Translations under genes and position numbers: made by a program
The notes under the pieces: model-generated
The model's input: the letters and a program-made list of their open reading frames with translations, nothing else
Told to the model about the DNA's origin: nothing
Databases searched by the model: none
Origin: Dichetophora obliterata
Taxonomy: Eukaryota; Arthropoda; Insecta; Diptera; Sciomyzidae
Direction: 5' to 3'
DNA length: 64,000 nucleotides
NCBI GenBank assembly: GCA_963920525.1
Contig: OY986438.1
Coordinates: forward strand, 131,346,920-131,410,919
In this document: in pieces, positions 11,875 through 23,913 of the stretch
Layout: each line of letters starts with the position of its first letter
How positions within the stretch are numbered: position 1 is the first letter of the stretch

Positions 11875-12480
11875 CAGGGCCGTAGCAAAGGGGGGTTTCA
11901 GGGTTCAAACCCCCACATGGTCGAAATTTTAATAAAAACTAATACACTTAAATAGTTATTTCATTGAATCACTTTGATATTTTCTAAGAAACCAAAGCAT
12001 ATACTGAAGTTGCGTTTACATATAAAAGTGTTTGTCAAGAGTTGAATCGTGTAAGAAACAATAGTGAAAACCAATGCATCGTGATTTGTGCATCGTGATA
12101 TGTACATTCAAAATTACCATCACTATTTTCTTCACTACCCTTGACATCAGCAGATGTAGTAAATGGTAATGATGATAATAGTGAAGCCTACAAGAATGAC
12201 ATGCACATGCATACTGAAAAAAACATTTCTAATTCGAAACGCCTAAAAAGATTTTAAAGTATACTTCAGTCAACAACCGATTTTGATTTTCCCTTGAGCG
12301 GTTCTCAAATATTTAGATTTCAGCATCCATGGTTTTGTCTCTGGAGTTGGCTGTCTTACTACAAATACGAGTATGCAAATGAAGCTTATTGTAAGCTCTG
12401 CGTTTTCTCTAGCTCGGCTTATGGCGGCATTACATCAAAGCCTTTTCGTAATTTACGGCACGAAACAAGTTTTTATTGAA
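11875..12480 (+). mobile_element. 5' part of a hAT element with ZMYM-type zinc-finger remnant
   Basis: The left end 'cagggccgtagcaaaggggg' is typical of hAT elements. Downstream, 12294-12479 encodes 'FQHPWFCLW', then 'EAYCKLCVFSSSAYGG'. This fits the TTF/ZMYM-type zinc finger found in the N-terminus of some hAT transposases (pattern HPWL..., AYCKYC...F, GG). Only this fragment is readable and the catalytic core is absent. No matching right end was found before 14000. Confidence 0.55.
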
Positions 12481-13191
12481 TAAATTTTTCTGTCAAGAGT
12501 CAAGAGTTTTTAAGCAATCAGCTTTTGAACTAAAGATATGAGTCTAAGCCAGGTTTAATTTTTGAGGAATGTTTGAAGTTACTCATGAGTTATAAAAAGT
12601 TGACTTACATTTTTTCAGAATTCTGACCCGAGGCAAAGTTTTAAGTCATTCGTTTAAGTAATTTTGTGAATTTTTAGGTTTTAAGATTTATAAAGCTTAG
12701 TTTAAGTTAAATTAGATATCGTTCTCATCCCTAAAATTTCTTAAAACATACCTCCGTAATTCAATGGGTGAGATCCGTTGAAACGGATATGCATCCCTCA
12801 GCATATACACTGATTGCACAGCAACAGAGCAGGACGTGTTGGTAGAACTTGCAAAAAAATAAGATTTAATTATTAATATTTTTTTAAATTATTTCCATAC
12901 AAAAATTTCAGAATTCAATAACTTAATTCTATTTTTTCTTGAAGGTATTTTTTTTAGAATTAACATTTTAGCTTTAATATGTATAAGTTTTAGAAATTCT
13001 GGTGAGGAATGCAAGCACTCAAAACTTTTCTAACGATATCTCGAAAGTGATCGCATTAGAAATAATGAAGTTATTTCAATTTTAGTGTAAATAAATGAAA
13101 AAATTCAAAAAAAAGGCACGAAAAACAGAATTATCTTTAATGCTATGCAGAATTTTTAATTCAGTTTCGAAGAACCTTTTCCAGCCTTTAA
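12481..13191. other. AT-rich spacer, nothing recognised
   Basis: Possibly decayed continuation of the hAT element to the left. I see no protein motif. The frame at 13095-13337 straddles the next element's end and is a chance frame. Confidence 0.4.
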
Positions 13192-13669
13192 CCCATTTCC
13201 GCGGCTCCTTAACTACCGGGCCAAAACCTATCTACGTTCAGAGTCTATGTATGACCCTAAACTTTATCTGGCAAAATTTAAAATGTTTACCTCCGCAGGA
13301 AAGGGCTAGGCGGACTGATGCATTTTTGCACCACTAGCTGCATCACGTTACATACGGACCTTAAATTTATTTTAACATAAAATTTAAAACTTATTGTTGT
13401 TACTATTGAAAAGCAATTTTTGATATTGCGATTTTAAATTTTTCCGGAATTTTCAATAAAAAAAAAAATAAAAACACCCAAATATTGCGACGCGCCGTGG
13501 GCGTAAAATCCAAATCAACGACCGAATCGATTCAAACCAAAAATAATGTATATTTTCAAAGGTCCATACTAATATAATCTTTAAAATGCGAGGTAATATC
13601 GCTTTTGCGCTCACCTGGAGAAAATTTTAAAGTTACTGATGCAAAAATGCACCAAAAGCTGGAAATGGG
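13192..13669. mobile_element. piggyBac-type MITE at a TTAA site
   Basis: Left flank TTAA (13188-13191) is followed by 'cccatttccgcgg'. The right end is 'ctggaaatggg' followed by 'ctaa' (13670-13673), a one-base decay of TTAA. Subterminal 'tgatgcatttttgcacc' and 'tgatgcaaaaatgcacc' form a second inverted pair. TTAA targets and CCC...GGG ends are diagnostic of the piggyBac superfamily. The element is 478 bp and non-coding. Confidence 0.75.
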
Positions 13670-13673
13670 CTAA

Positions 13674-15545
13674 TATCTGACAGTTTATTTTTTTCCTACA
13701 ACTATTCTACTAGCAAATATATTTAAGAAAAACATGATTTTTAAAGGTTTTTGTTAAATGTTTTAGCTCACTGGCGGCTTTCGATACAGCCAAAATATTT
13801 TGAGAATCGTTATAAAAAAACTAAGGTTAATTTTTGAAGGGATACAAACATAACTTTTTTCCATTTGAATAAAATTTTTTTATCAAACCCTCCATATGGG
13901 TAAATCCTGGATATGGCCCTAATTTAACCCCACTGTCTAAATATTAGGTGGAAAAAACGTTTTCGAATTTTAATGGACAATAAAGTTGCAATATTTTTGC
14001 TAAAGTTGTTAAATCCAAATTTCTTTTACATGGTTTAGCAGCGAAAGGAATAAACTTTGTCTTTGAGAAATCGTTAAAAAAACAATTTCTCGTGTGCTAT
14101 GTTTTAAGGACCAACGGTTATCACACACCATGACAGTTTTTTTTTGATATTTTATGTGACCCTCAAATTGCCCCACACCATTATCAACATTATAACGAAA
14201 ATTATTAATTTTTTAGATTATATTGTATGCTTTTCTTAGTATTTGCTTTTGAAGTTCTCAGTCTCTCAGGCGCTCATTATTACTCTGCTCTAAGTCAAAC
14301 CAAATTGTTTTGAGCCCAAGTTTTCCACTCAACTAAAAACTGTTGCCGAGTTTAATATATATTTTGCGCGTGCAGAAAAAGGACACATTAAAATATTCCC
14401 CGAAGTTAGTCATAAATCAAAATCGATTCCCATGCAACAGTGGTGATGAGCAAAAACTTTATACATATCTTATAAAGTAGAGCATAAGCGTGGGTCGGTT
14501 CCACCACCAACTGTCGCCATATGATTGCCAAAGCTCACAGGCAATGAAGCTACAGGTTGACGGTCGCGCCGTGAATACCGGACCTATTTGTGTTGTTGTG
14601 GTAGGACACAGGAAGCTACTAGTTCATTTCTGTATGGCACTTTGAGTTAAATAGAAAAACACGAAGTGTAAGTAGAATAGCGCTCTGCAGGTGGTTTGCC
14701 TGATGGCTGATTGCCTGATGGCATGGCGTCATATTGGCAACAACTTGCCAGTGTTTGGGGAAAAACAATCTATTAAGTCTGAAACAGCTGCAGCTTAAAG
14801 AAGTGTAATTTGTACATTTGGCCATCTGTAAGCAGCAATGCGAAGAAATTGTCGAAAAAATGTATGATAGCTCATACGCAGCAGAAAAAAGCCTGGCAAG
14901 AAAGATGAATAGAGGAATAAGAAAAGCACTGCAAAAGTTTCTTTAAGGATCCAGACAAAGTTTTTCAATGTAGCGCCACACCCCATCATTTTTTGTTAAC
15001 AAAATTCTCCTGGATGCCTGCAACAAATCGCTTTTACTGTAATTTTTTTTTTATTATTAAAAGTGGATTTGAAGTTTTTCTTCACCAAAAAACTTTTCAG
15101 GCGTCCTATCAAAAAAAAGTCTAAATTGCATTGCATTACTTTAATAACAGCGCTTAAAATAGCTTTCCCTTACCACCAGACGCAGAACATGACTAAAAAA
15201 ATGTTAGTATTTCGATATAATATGTACATATTTATGTTTAAAAAAATTCAACTTGTAGCTGATAAATTCAATTGCCGTTCCGCAGCAGTCGCTGATGGAA
15301 CTCAATTCATCATCATCATCATCATCCAAAAAGTTTTTAGTAAAGTTCTTTTTAAGGTGTTCCTTTGGGCTTAAAATTGCCGGAAGTTATTGCTACGATA
15401 ATAAAAAATAAATAACTCTAACCTTTCTGCAGATAACACTGTCAAACTTTTCAACTGTTGAACTTCACACGGTAGGATGAGAATTAATCAATACATATAT
15501 ATCACTTTTAAATATACTTAATAATTAATAATTAATAATACTTAT
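13674..15545. other. AT-rich intergenic DNA, no gene seen
   Basis: The frames at 14619-14825, 14795-14989 and 15063-15374 show no recognisable domain and have biased AT-driven composition. A short (cat)n tract sits near 15307-15328. No terminal repeats noticed. Confidence 0.45.
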
Positions 15546-16075
15546 TGTCCGGGCACATTCACTATACAGTCCACTCTTCAAGGAGCAGCGCAACCGCAGA
15601 CATCTGCGAGCGCTAGCGAAAATTATCAGACGTGCTTTGCCTCTACCAGCAAAGGTATTTTGTTGGGCACCGCGATGATTAATATTTGCTACCGAGGATC
15701 TAGTTTTACAGCCAGAGCACTTATTGATTCTGGCTCCGAAGGCTCGTTCATTTCTGAGAGGTTGCAGCGACTTATTCAGCTACCTACTCATCGCGTTTCC
15801 GCTGAAGTCTCGGGACTTAACAATGTCGTTTCAACAAAAGTACAAAAAGCTAGCACTTTGGTTATGGGATCACCTATTGATCCAACCATTTGGTTGACTA
15901 CAAACGCGCTAATACTTTCGAAAATTACAAGAAATCTTCCTACCTGCTCAATAGATCCGATGTTGCAGCAAGCTTTTCCGGATCTTGTACTAGCCGATAA
16001 GCGCTTTTACTGTAGCGATCAAGTTGATATACTACTAGGTGGTGATTTATACCCACAAATTCTCCCCGGCACCCG
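15546..16075 (+). pseudogene. BEL/Pao retrotransposon protease fragment (plus strand)
   Basis: An open frame from about 15549 reads through 'ALIDSGSEGSFISERLQ', the D-S/T-G active site of an A17-type retropepsin. It continues to 'SGLNNVV' and 'VDILLGGDLYPQILPG' at 16020-16075. This is the protease stretch that follows gag in BEL/Pao polyproteins and cuts the polyprotein. It starts with the same bases (from 'gtccgggcacattcactata') that follow the zinc knuckle in the minus-strand copy. It is therefore the next piece of the same family, in opposite orientation. Reverse transcriptase and integrase are absent. Confidence 0.8.
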
Positions 16076-16380
16076 TCCCTCCTTCACGAGAAGACACAGA
16101 CAAACTAGGCCTGGCTACGTGCACAGGATCAGGCTTCGACTTTTTCATGCTTTTATACGGTTCAAAATGCAGCCGAGTATGGTTTCCTTTTACCGTACCG
16201 TATCGTGGCGGTTTATCCAAAAAAGACGTGAACTGCGAAATTTTACTAAAACACGAAACGACAGAGGCAGACGGAGTATTTTGCGATGTTGTGAAAGTAG
16301 ATCCTGTTAATATCCAGCCAAAAATGGTTTCTTGAGCAATAAGTGACCCAAGAGCATTTCGACGGATACGATCGCTGCTC
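16047..16380 (-). pseudogene. BEL/Pao pol fragment downstream of the protease
   Basis: Minus-strand reading gives 'ALGSLIAQETIFGWILTG', matching the conserved stretch after the protease in BEL/Pao polyproteins (pattern 'L..A Q.T.FGWI.SG'). It joins directly to the post-zinc-knuckle sequence at about 16375, so the protease has been deleted from this strand's copy. Further downstream the frame stays open to 16047 but shows no known motif. It meets the plus-strand protease fragment tail to tail near 16050-16075. Confidence 0.6.
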
Positions 16381-17641
16381 CTTGAAGAGTGGACTGTATA
16401 GTGAATGTGCCCGGACCTCCCGCGTTTGGATGATAATTTGCATTTCGAAAATCTCTGTGCAACAACGAGTGATGTCGTTGTCCACATAAAGAGCAATTGT
16501 ACCCGCTTTTACAATTTTTTGAAGTATGGCCAGATGACAGACAGTTAAGGCAGCAATGAAAACGCCTCGCAAATGATGATCTGTCAGACAGAAAGTTCTG
16601 TCGGACAGAACTTCAATGCATGATGCTGGGTTTCGCACAAGTTGCAATTGTTTGTTGTCTCTTTTGCCTGATTGGTGTTGACTTTGTTCACATTTTGTGA
16701 AGGTGCGTAAGATATTTGCCCTTTTGGCATCGCGCCTTAAAGCCAGACACCGTTTCTAACGTCTGAAATCGACTTGTTAGAAATTTATCCAAGTCAGCCC
16801 ATTTGGGGATTTCTGCCTTGTTCTCTATTGATTGCTCCCATAAGGAGAGCGTCGTCTCAGGCAACTTTGTTGAACACAAATATGTGAATATCGCATCCCA
16901 ATTGTTGATGTCGACTTTGTGCATCGTTAGAGCTGAAATTACGTTATTGATGTCTCTTTGTAATTTTTTGATTTCACTTCCCGACTCATTTGAAACCGCC
17001 TGGAGATTGAATAATACTTTTAGTTGGCTATTCACCAGAATGCGCTTTTTTTCAAAGCGGTCTGTCAAGTTTTGCCATGCTGTTGCAAACCCTTCATGCG
17101 TAAGAGGAGATTTTTGAACAATCTCTTTTGCCTCTCCGCGGGTTTTCTGGTTGAGGTGAAAAAGTTTCTCAACAGGTGTCAGCCGACTGTTTGAAATATA
17201 AATGGCCGAAAACAAATCTCTGAAAGAGGGCCATGTTAAATAATCACCGAAAAACAATTCGGTATCACACGGTGGCAAATTGATATTATGGCCAGATATT
17301 GGCAACTCAACTTGTGAAACATCAACTTTACTGTGTTCTTTGATCGTGGCCAACTTATCGCTAAGTTCGTTCATTTTTGCAAGACATCGAACATATGTCT
17401 GAAAACACGAGCGATATTTTATTTTCACGACGCTGCCATTATCATCATCGTCATTCGTTGCCGCTAGCTTTTGCAGGCATGACTCGTATGATGCCTTAAC
17501 ATTTGTCCACTGCGATTTTAATTCCTCTTCGTGAATCTTAAGAGCGAAAATATTATGCTCATTTTGAGGAATAGCATTAAAATCTGCTTCCAGCTCAAAA
17601 ATGGTGTCAGTAGATCTCATAAAGGAGTTCATCTTCGCCAT
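16381..17641 (-). pseudogene. BEL/Pao gag with zinc knuckle, frame-broken at the end
   Basis: An uninterrupted 317-codon frame runs from ATG 17641 to 16688. Around residues 120-150 it contains 'ELFFGDYLTWPSFRDLF', the hallmark of the BEL/Pao gag (DUF1759-type) domain. The region up to residue 317 fits the capsid-like part. After a frameshift near 16690 another frame reads 'NCLSSGHTSKNCKSGYNCS' and 'CGQRHHSLLH' (16440-16560), the retroviral-type zinc knuckles. Gag would package element RNA. The start is the first ATG after the repeat-rich leader. The copy cannot produce gag-pol because of the frameshift and the rearrangement next to it. Confidence 0.85.
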
Positions 17642-17709
17642 TATTTATTTGAGAAACAAAAATAAGTTTTGTTAATGAACAGATTAATTGCTCCAAATAT
17701 TTTAAATTA

Positions 17710-18337
17710 GTTTCTAATAAGTAGAAACTTTCAAATATTAGGTAAGTTTAAGCTAAAAATGCTTAAAATATTTATTTTTTTTTACCTTGTTTCTAATACG
17801 TAGAAACTTTCAGATTACTTTTCGGTAAAAATTAAGCTTAATTTGCTTAAAAATTTTTACTCAGTTTCTAATACGTAGAAACTTGCAAATGTTAGGTAAT
17901 TGGCAGCTTTAGATTGCTTAAAATATTTTTACCTTTGTTTCTAATACGTAGAAACTTAAAAAATTAGGTAAAGTCAAGCTAAAACTGTTAGAATTAAACG
18001 ATTGCTTACAATTTTATCTTGCTCTAGTTTATAATCTGGAGAAACTTTCAGCTGTAGGAAAAAATAAACTTTAATGGCTTGAAAATATTTTTTACCTTGG
18101 TTTCTAATGAGTAGAAACCCTTATTTGCCGGTAAAAATTAAGCTTAAATTGCTTAAACAAATTTTTGACCTAGTTTCTAATATGTAGAAACTTGCAAATA
18201 TTAGATAAAAAAACTAGAATTAGTTAAAAAGAAATGGGTTTTTCTAGTTTCTAATACGTAGAAACTTTGAGCTGAAGGCATAAATTAAGCTTAAATTGGT
18301 AGAAAGTATTTTTACCTAGTTTCTAATACGCAGAAAC
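17710..18337. repeat. Nine 19-bp dyads spaced about 73-75 bp in the BEL leader
   Basis: Copies of 'gtttctaatacgtagaaac' or close variants start at 17710, 17789, 17864, 17937, 18027, 18100, 18173, 18247 and 18319. The 7-bp arms gtttcta/tagaaac are perfect in most copies; the 18027 copy is the most diverged. Intervals are 79, 75, 73, 90, 73, 73, 74 and 72 bp. Linkers are related to each other ('aagcttaaattgcttaaaa', 'tttttacc'), so this is a tandem array of about 74-bp units. It lies immediately upstream of the gag start on the minus strand, in the position of a 5' leader. Confidence 0.9.
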
Positions 18338-20270
18338 TTTACACACACCGACAAATAGTTATTTGTTTTAAAAATGGGAAAGTAGGAAAATTGAAAAAAC
18401 CTAATAAATTATGTAAAATTATTTATTTTCCGTCTTATTTATGTTAATTGATCATAAAAACAATTTTTTAAAAATCCCACGAAACAAAACCGTGTACTAG
18501 GTAAAATATTTTTATACCCAACTTGGTGTACACAAATTGGAATTTAACTTAAAATAGTTAAAATTCCCGAAAAAGTGCTAAAAATAAGAATCGCAATATG
18601 TGCGATAAATTTTGACGAACTGGCAACACTTTTCCGAAATCGACCAGCTGTTTCGATGAAGTTTTATTTTTTCGTCTTGTTTGTTTGCTGAACTATTCGT
18701 GTTTATTTACCTGTTCGTTTTCTTTGTTTTTAATTAAAGTTTTAAAGTGTAAATTGTCTTTTAATTATTGTGAAAATAATAACTAATATAATACAAAGAA
18801 ATAATATAATAAGTTATCAAGAACAAAAAAAAATGTAATAAAAAACTTGTTTATAATAAAAACGCGACGAACAAAGCAAACAAACGAAGCCGGCCAAATA
18901 AACCAGTGTTTGTGTGAATGTGTGTTTTGATTTTGCGTTAATTTATTTTATTACAAGTTAATTTGCATAAAATTACCAAGTGAATTAAAAACTTTTGCAA
19001 TAATTATTTGGTGCTAAATAAATTTCCGATTGGTGCACCGCAAAAAACTCCGTGCACTTTTCCGCGAGTTTTCTAATAAGTAGAAAACTATTTTCGCCGG
19101 ACGGACAAACTATTTTTACGACACAAAACAAAGTATAAAAAAGTACAAAAATTCGCGAAACGAATTGGTCGTTTGTGCGTGAGTGTGTGTGTGCCGCGAT
19201 GATTGTTTCAAAAATAACCCTTATAATGAAAAAATTATATTCTTTCGCAAAAATATTCGCGAATTTAATTGTTAAATTTTATCTTTAACTTGCACACAAT
19301 TATAACACAATTATAACTCGAGCCACTTGAAAAATAAACCAATCAACTAACCTTTTCTATCTGGTGGAATTGATGCAATTGGTACTTTGTATAAAAATTC
19401 TCCGCTCGAGAAAGGTTCGAAATTATCCAAACAAGCTCCAGAAAGACCATCCGGCTCGAAGGACCATGAGCAGATCAGTTGGGTCTGTTCCGGTGAAGTA
19501 ATGATTCACCAAAGAGCGCTGGCCTTTAGCTGCCAATCTTGATAAGTCGAGCTATTTGCATATAACTTTCGGGCAATTTGTGCTTGGTTAATATGCGGAG
19601 AAAAACAAAAAGAACAAAAACACCAGTGATTAGTTAGCTTAGATTATCTTTAAAATGTGTATTTCTTACGTGTTATTTGTTAGGCAAATCTTCAATTCGT
19701 GAATATTAATAATGGCTGCTTCTTACTACATGAAGTGCATACACATTAAAGTTAAATAAAACTAAATTTACATTGCTGGCAATCAATAAGTGATTGCTTT
19801 CAATTAATCAATAAGTGATTATTGAATTCCAATTAGTGGAAATATTTAATTTAATATTGAATTCAACGCGGGTTTACAAAATGAAGCGTATTACTTTGAG
19901 AATTCGATTTGTTAACACAAGTAAAAAGCAAAACTCACTCGTCGGAGAAGCCGATCGAGCGACTCGTTCGTGTATCGAGAATCGATACTGGAACGAGTCG
20001 ATAAAGTAGTAAGTTAATCTATTACTTTCTTTAACCTTTAGGGTTGCGGCCTAAACAATACATATTTATACAATTATATACTTGATATAACGTAATTTCT
20101 CTCTTTATTATGAATTCACTCGATCTTCCTATCCATTAATCTTAATATACTTTTGTATTTTACCACTACTTTGCTACTATCATGTTTTTAATAAAACTAG
20201 TCAGAGAATAATCTTCTCCGCGTGCGTTCTTTGTGCTGGATACTTCACTTCATGTCAATAAGTTTCTTGT
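18338..20270. other. Leader/LTR-side DNA of the BEL element, boundaries unresolved
   Basis: This AT-rich stretch lies upstream of gag on the minus strand, where a 5' LTR is expected. No second LTR is present for comparison, so I cannot place its ends. A tenth, solitary dyad 'gttttctaataagtag...' lies at 19068-19088. No gene is visible; the short frame 19815-20009 has no recognisable feature. Confidence 0.4.
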
Positions 20271-20271
20271 T

Positions 20272-20628
20272 TAAGCTTAGTATGCTGTAGAAGCGAAAAG
20301 AAATCGTCCGTAAGAAATGCATTGCGTTTTTGACAGCGAAAAGGTAGAACATTTTTTTCGTTGGTTAGTACGCTGTTGAACCGAAAAATTGCTCAATGCA
20401 GCCAAGTTCACAACCATGATTGGAGAGTCAAAATGTCAAAATGTCGCTGTCTTTTATATGTCCGTACATTTAGTTGGCATGGAAATTTGACATTTAACAA
20501 TAATTTTCAACTAACACATTCAACAAACACGTTATGGTAAGTATGGATTAGTGTTGAGTCTGCACCAAAATTTCGCGTGTAGAATTAAATGCCTAAACAA
20601 TTTTCGTTCCTGCAGCATACTAAGCTTT
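20272..20628. mobile_element. MITE with 'aagcttagtatgctg' inverted ends
   Basis: Left end 'taagcttagtatgctgtaga' is matched by the reverse complement of the right end, 'aaagcttagtatgctgcagg', followed by 'aacgaaaa'. A third, internal copy of the motif ('ttagtacgctgttgaaccga') lies at about 20362. It is non-coding, about 357 bp. Confidence 0.7.
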
Positions 20629-20737
20629 ATACATATATGAGTGAATAAATTTTGAAAATTATTATACTTCTTTTCAAAGAAAAAAATACTTAATTTTCTT
20701 GAATTAAATAGGTAAAGTTTAAGTAAAACCCATTTTT

Positions 20738-20956
20738 TTATAAATAAAGATATATACAAAACTCTTTCTGATATGAGTCCGCTAAGCCATTGAGATTTTG
20801 TTTGAATACCAAACTTTTTAAAAATTTACCTATTTTGATTTTGTCCCCATTCAACGCAGTATGCTTCGGCGCAAAATTATTTAAATCACTTTTATTTAAT
20901 TTATGCATCATATTTACGTGGCCACGTAACTCTGTGGTCACTGTACACTTCCTCAC
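20738..20956 (-). other. Short frame with faint BED-type zinc-finger resemblance
   Basis: The 72-codon frame starts 'MRKCTVTTELRGHVNMMHKLN', resembling the second half of a BED finger (C..., T-LR-H-...H) of hAT transposases. The preceding C-x2-C half is not found upstream. The rest has no motif. It could be a transposase fragment or chance. Confidence 0.2.
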
Positions 20957-21208
20957 CGTCTACCCACCGTTGTGGTAAGAAAGTGTTGCAGTCGCCAAGG
21001 TAGTCGGCTAGCCGCCAACACGATTTTTGCTCGGTTTGGTGGAAGATCGACGAATTATCATCAAAATATCTTCAAAAAGAACTTAAACACAAAGGGGTTT
21101 ATCAACGCACAAGAAGAACAACCCACACACACAGAAGACGCAGGCATCGAAGCAACAAATTCCTAAAAAGTATTACTAAAAACAACAATCATCACAATTG
21201 ACAACGAA

Positions 21209-22479
21209 CACTCAAAGAAATATTCTTGGGAAAATTGATACATAACTTTTTTAATCCCTAACAAAACCAAATTGTCCAATCAATTCAGTTTTATCAATAA
21301 TGGATTATTTTTTTTCGTCAATTCAAATGAAACTTTATCCATTTGATTAAAAACAGCAAAAATTTCAATGCGTTGTTTTGAAGAAATTATTTTACTAACT
21401 GGAAATATAAGTTTGTTAACTTGATTCAAGGTTATTCATGCTGACAGACTCGTCAATCAGTCGGAATAAAATTTCACCATTTTAATAAATAATTTTAACA
21501 AACTACTTTGTTGGCTTGATAAATATATATGTTATACTGAAGAAATAATTAATGTTATTGATAATCGATTGAGTCAAGTGGACGAAATTTCCATTTCATA
21601 ATGATAAAATGGATTATTAATTTCAAAAAAACCTTTAATCATGACAACAGAAAGAAATCCATGGTATTTCGGTAATGTTATTTGCCTTTTTAAATCAAGT
21701 ACAAAATAAAATTTAGAAGATAAAATTCGGGAAAGCTTAAAAGTCCAGTGCAATTTTTTAAGTGTTTGGAAGCTAATTACCCTTTTACATTATTATACCA
21801 ACCATAAATATGTTTTTATGAAATAAATTTTTCTTGTTTTCAAGTGCACCAATTTTGCCATAATAAGAGTTCAACATATGAGGAACTTCTACTTTTTTGG
21901 CTGAGTTTCTAAATGAATTTATCATTAGTGGTGACTAGAAATTAAATTCTCAAATGAATTCACAATGTGAACAGCAATGTTAACAACAGTGTGATTTATT
22001 ATAATGTAACAGCGCTAATAACGAATAGCATGGATAATATCAACTTTTGTAAAATCCATAATTATATTTATAATTTATATAAATATAAATGTTATATAAA
22101 GAAAATGTGATAAAATCTTTTTATCAGAACAACAAAACAATTTAGTATTGTATTATTGATAAATTTAGTACTATTGATATGTTTTCAACAGAAAAGCCTT
22201 TTTCTATCCAACAAATCATTTTTTCATGTTGAAATATTCTGTATTCATATTAACAGATTGTTTTATCAAATCAACAATTAAAACGCGATATTATTGATAA
22301 AGGCTTATATCAAATTGAAGCATTAATTTATCAAATCAACAAAATAAAATTTTGTCAATATGATTGCACTTTATTACAGTAAATCCAATTGACAAAATCT
22401 TTTGTTGACTGTATATTGACAAAATATTTATCAACTAAACCTAGGAATTAGTCAATAATAACAAATATTTCTGTGAGTG
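21209..22479. mobile_element. 1.27 kb non-autonomous DNA element
   Basis: The left end 'cactcaaagaaatattcttg' corresponds to the reverse complement of the right end, 'cactcacagaaatatttgtt'. The interior is very AT-rich and repeats tracts such as 'tcaataaaat', 'ttgttga' and 'tatcaa' on both strands. No coding frame. The target duplication is not evident and the superfamily is not assigned. 22480-22854, after it, holds nothing I recognise. Confidence 0.5.
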
Positions 22480-22854
22480 TATATAGAACCAACGAAAACG
22501 TATTGTAAGAAAACAATTGTTAGCCAAAGGTATCAATAAAATACATTTGCATCCCACCCACTCTAAGACAATTTGTGTCTTCTTTCGTCACAACACCCGA
22601 TTGTACTGTAACCAAACAAATTTATTGTTAGAGTTGCTGTGAGGAGCTGGGGGAGGCGTAAAAATAATAAACATATTTTAGTTTTACAAGGTTCTACTTC
22701 AGAGCTGTATTTTAAGGCAATCACACAACAGACTAGATACACTTTTTCCAAAAGAGCTAAATTTTTGCATTCGCATGGCTTTGGGTCCGCGAAAATTATC
22801 TCAAAACATAAAACTCTGGATTTGGTTTTCTAAACAATAAACTAATCTAAAGCC

Positions 22855-23270
22855 TAGTACTCTGTTCGTTTGCGTGAAATTTCGCTGGCAACATCTATTT
22901 ATTCGTTGCGTGAAATTTCTAACTTAAAGTTTGTTGCGAGGAATTCCTATGGCAACGTTTCTCAGAGAGACTCAGAGAATAAGTTAGGAGATTTTATATG
23001 ATCTCTCTCTTTTCATTTTAAAATAAACAGTTAGTACAATTAAATTGTCGTGAAAATATGTTGCTCAGAAACACGTTGCGATAATTTCACTGCTCTGGCG
23101 AACATGTTTTGAAAATTTCCACGCTTGTTTCGCACCTGTCACTTTTTGTATGGAGATTTGAGTGAGTTTCACATGAAACTGAACAGTGTATTATGCTTAA
23201 GCACAAAATTTGAGCCAAGTCGGAGATGGTCAGTACAACTCATATTACACTTTAATGTGAAATGGGTGAC
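22855..23270 (+). repeat. First copy of a direct repeat of about 0.35-0.4 kb
   Basis: Contains 'ttgttgcgaggaattcct', 'ggcaacgtttctcagagaga', 'aattaaattgtcgtgaaaat', 'gttgctcagaaacacgttgc' and 'tttttgtatggagatttgag', ending in 'catgaaactgaac'. The same blocks recur in order in the second copy from 23374. Non-coding. Confidence 0.7.
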
Positions 23271-23695
23271 ATATTGAAAACAATTTGTTCCTACTTTGAT
23301 AAAATATTTTAGATTTATAATTAAATTGTGACCTTTTGATGATTTTACATGGTTATATTAAGCTTTAAGCATAGTAATATGTTAACTTTCGTGAAATTTT
23401 GCTGACAACATTAATTTATTTGTTGCGTGGAATTTCTGACAGATATTTTGTTGCGAGGCAACGTTTCTCAGAGAGGCTCAGAAAATGAGAAAATGAGAGG
23501 CTCTCTTTTCACTTCAAAATAAATTGGCAATACAATTAAATTGTCGTGAAAATGTTGCTCAGAAACATGTTGCGATCAGTTCACGCAGCGGAACAGAGCA
23601 TTACTCTGACGGACATGTTGTGAAAATGTCTACGCTTGTTCGCAGCTGTCATTTTTTGTATGGAGATTTGGGTGGAATTTCATATGAAACCATGG

Positions 23696-23910
23696 CATGG
23701 CAGAATTAGAGAAGGTATATGCATTTTGGAGAGGGAGACTGCCGCAACTGTCAAAACGAAGTTGACAGCTCATACAAAATCTGAAAACGATGAGAATGCG
23801 ATAAGAAAGCGAAAATAGGCAAGAATACCAAAATGCTTGAGTTTGACAATTCTGGCTATGAGAAAGAGAGCGCAGTCTGAAATGCATATACCTTCTCTAA
23901 TTCTGCCATG
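23696..23910. mobile_element. Palindromic MITE, unit 1
   Basis: Ends 'catggcagaattagagaagg' and its exact reverse complement at 23891-23910. Similarity continues through 'tatatgcattt'. The interior is related to unit 2, which follows after three bases. Apparent frames here are chance. Confidence 0.85.
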
Positions 23911-23913
23911 AAC

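Noticed and set aside
15300..15335. (cat)n tract as a regulatory repeat
   Set aside because: An ordinary microsatellite with no further context.
16246..16647. 133-codon minus-strand frame as an independent gene
   Set aside because: It is an out-of-frame reading of the BEL zinc-knuckle and post-protease region.
17710..18337. The spaced dyads as a CRISPR array
   Set aside because: The linkers are related to each other rather than unique spacers, and the host is a eukaryote; the array is a retrotransposon leader repeat.
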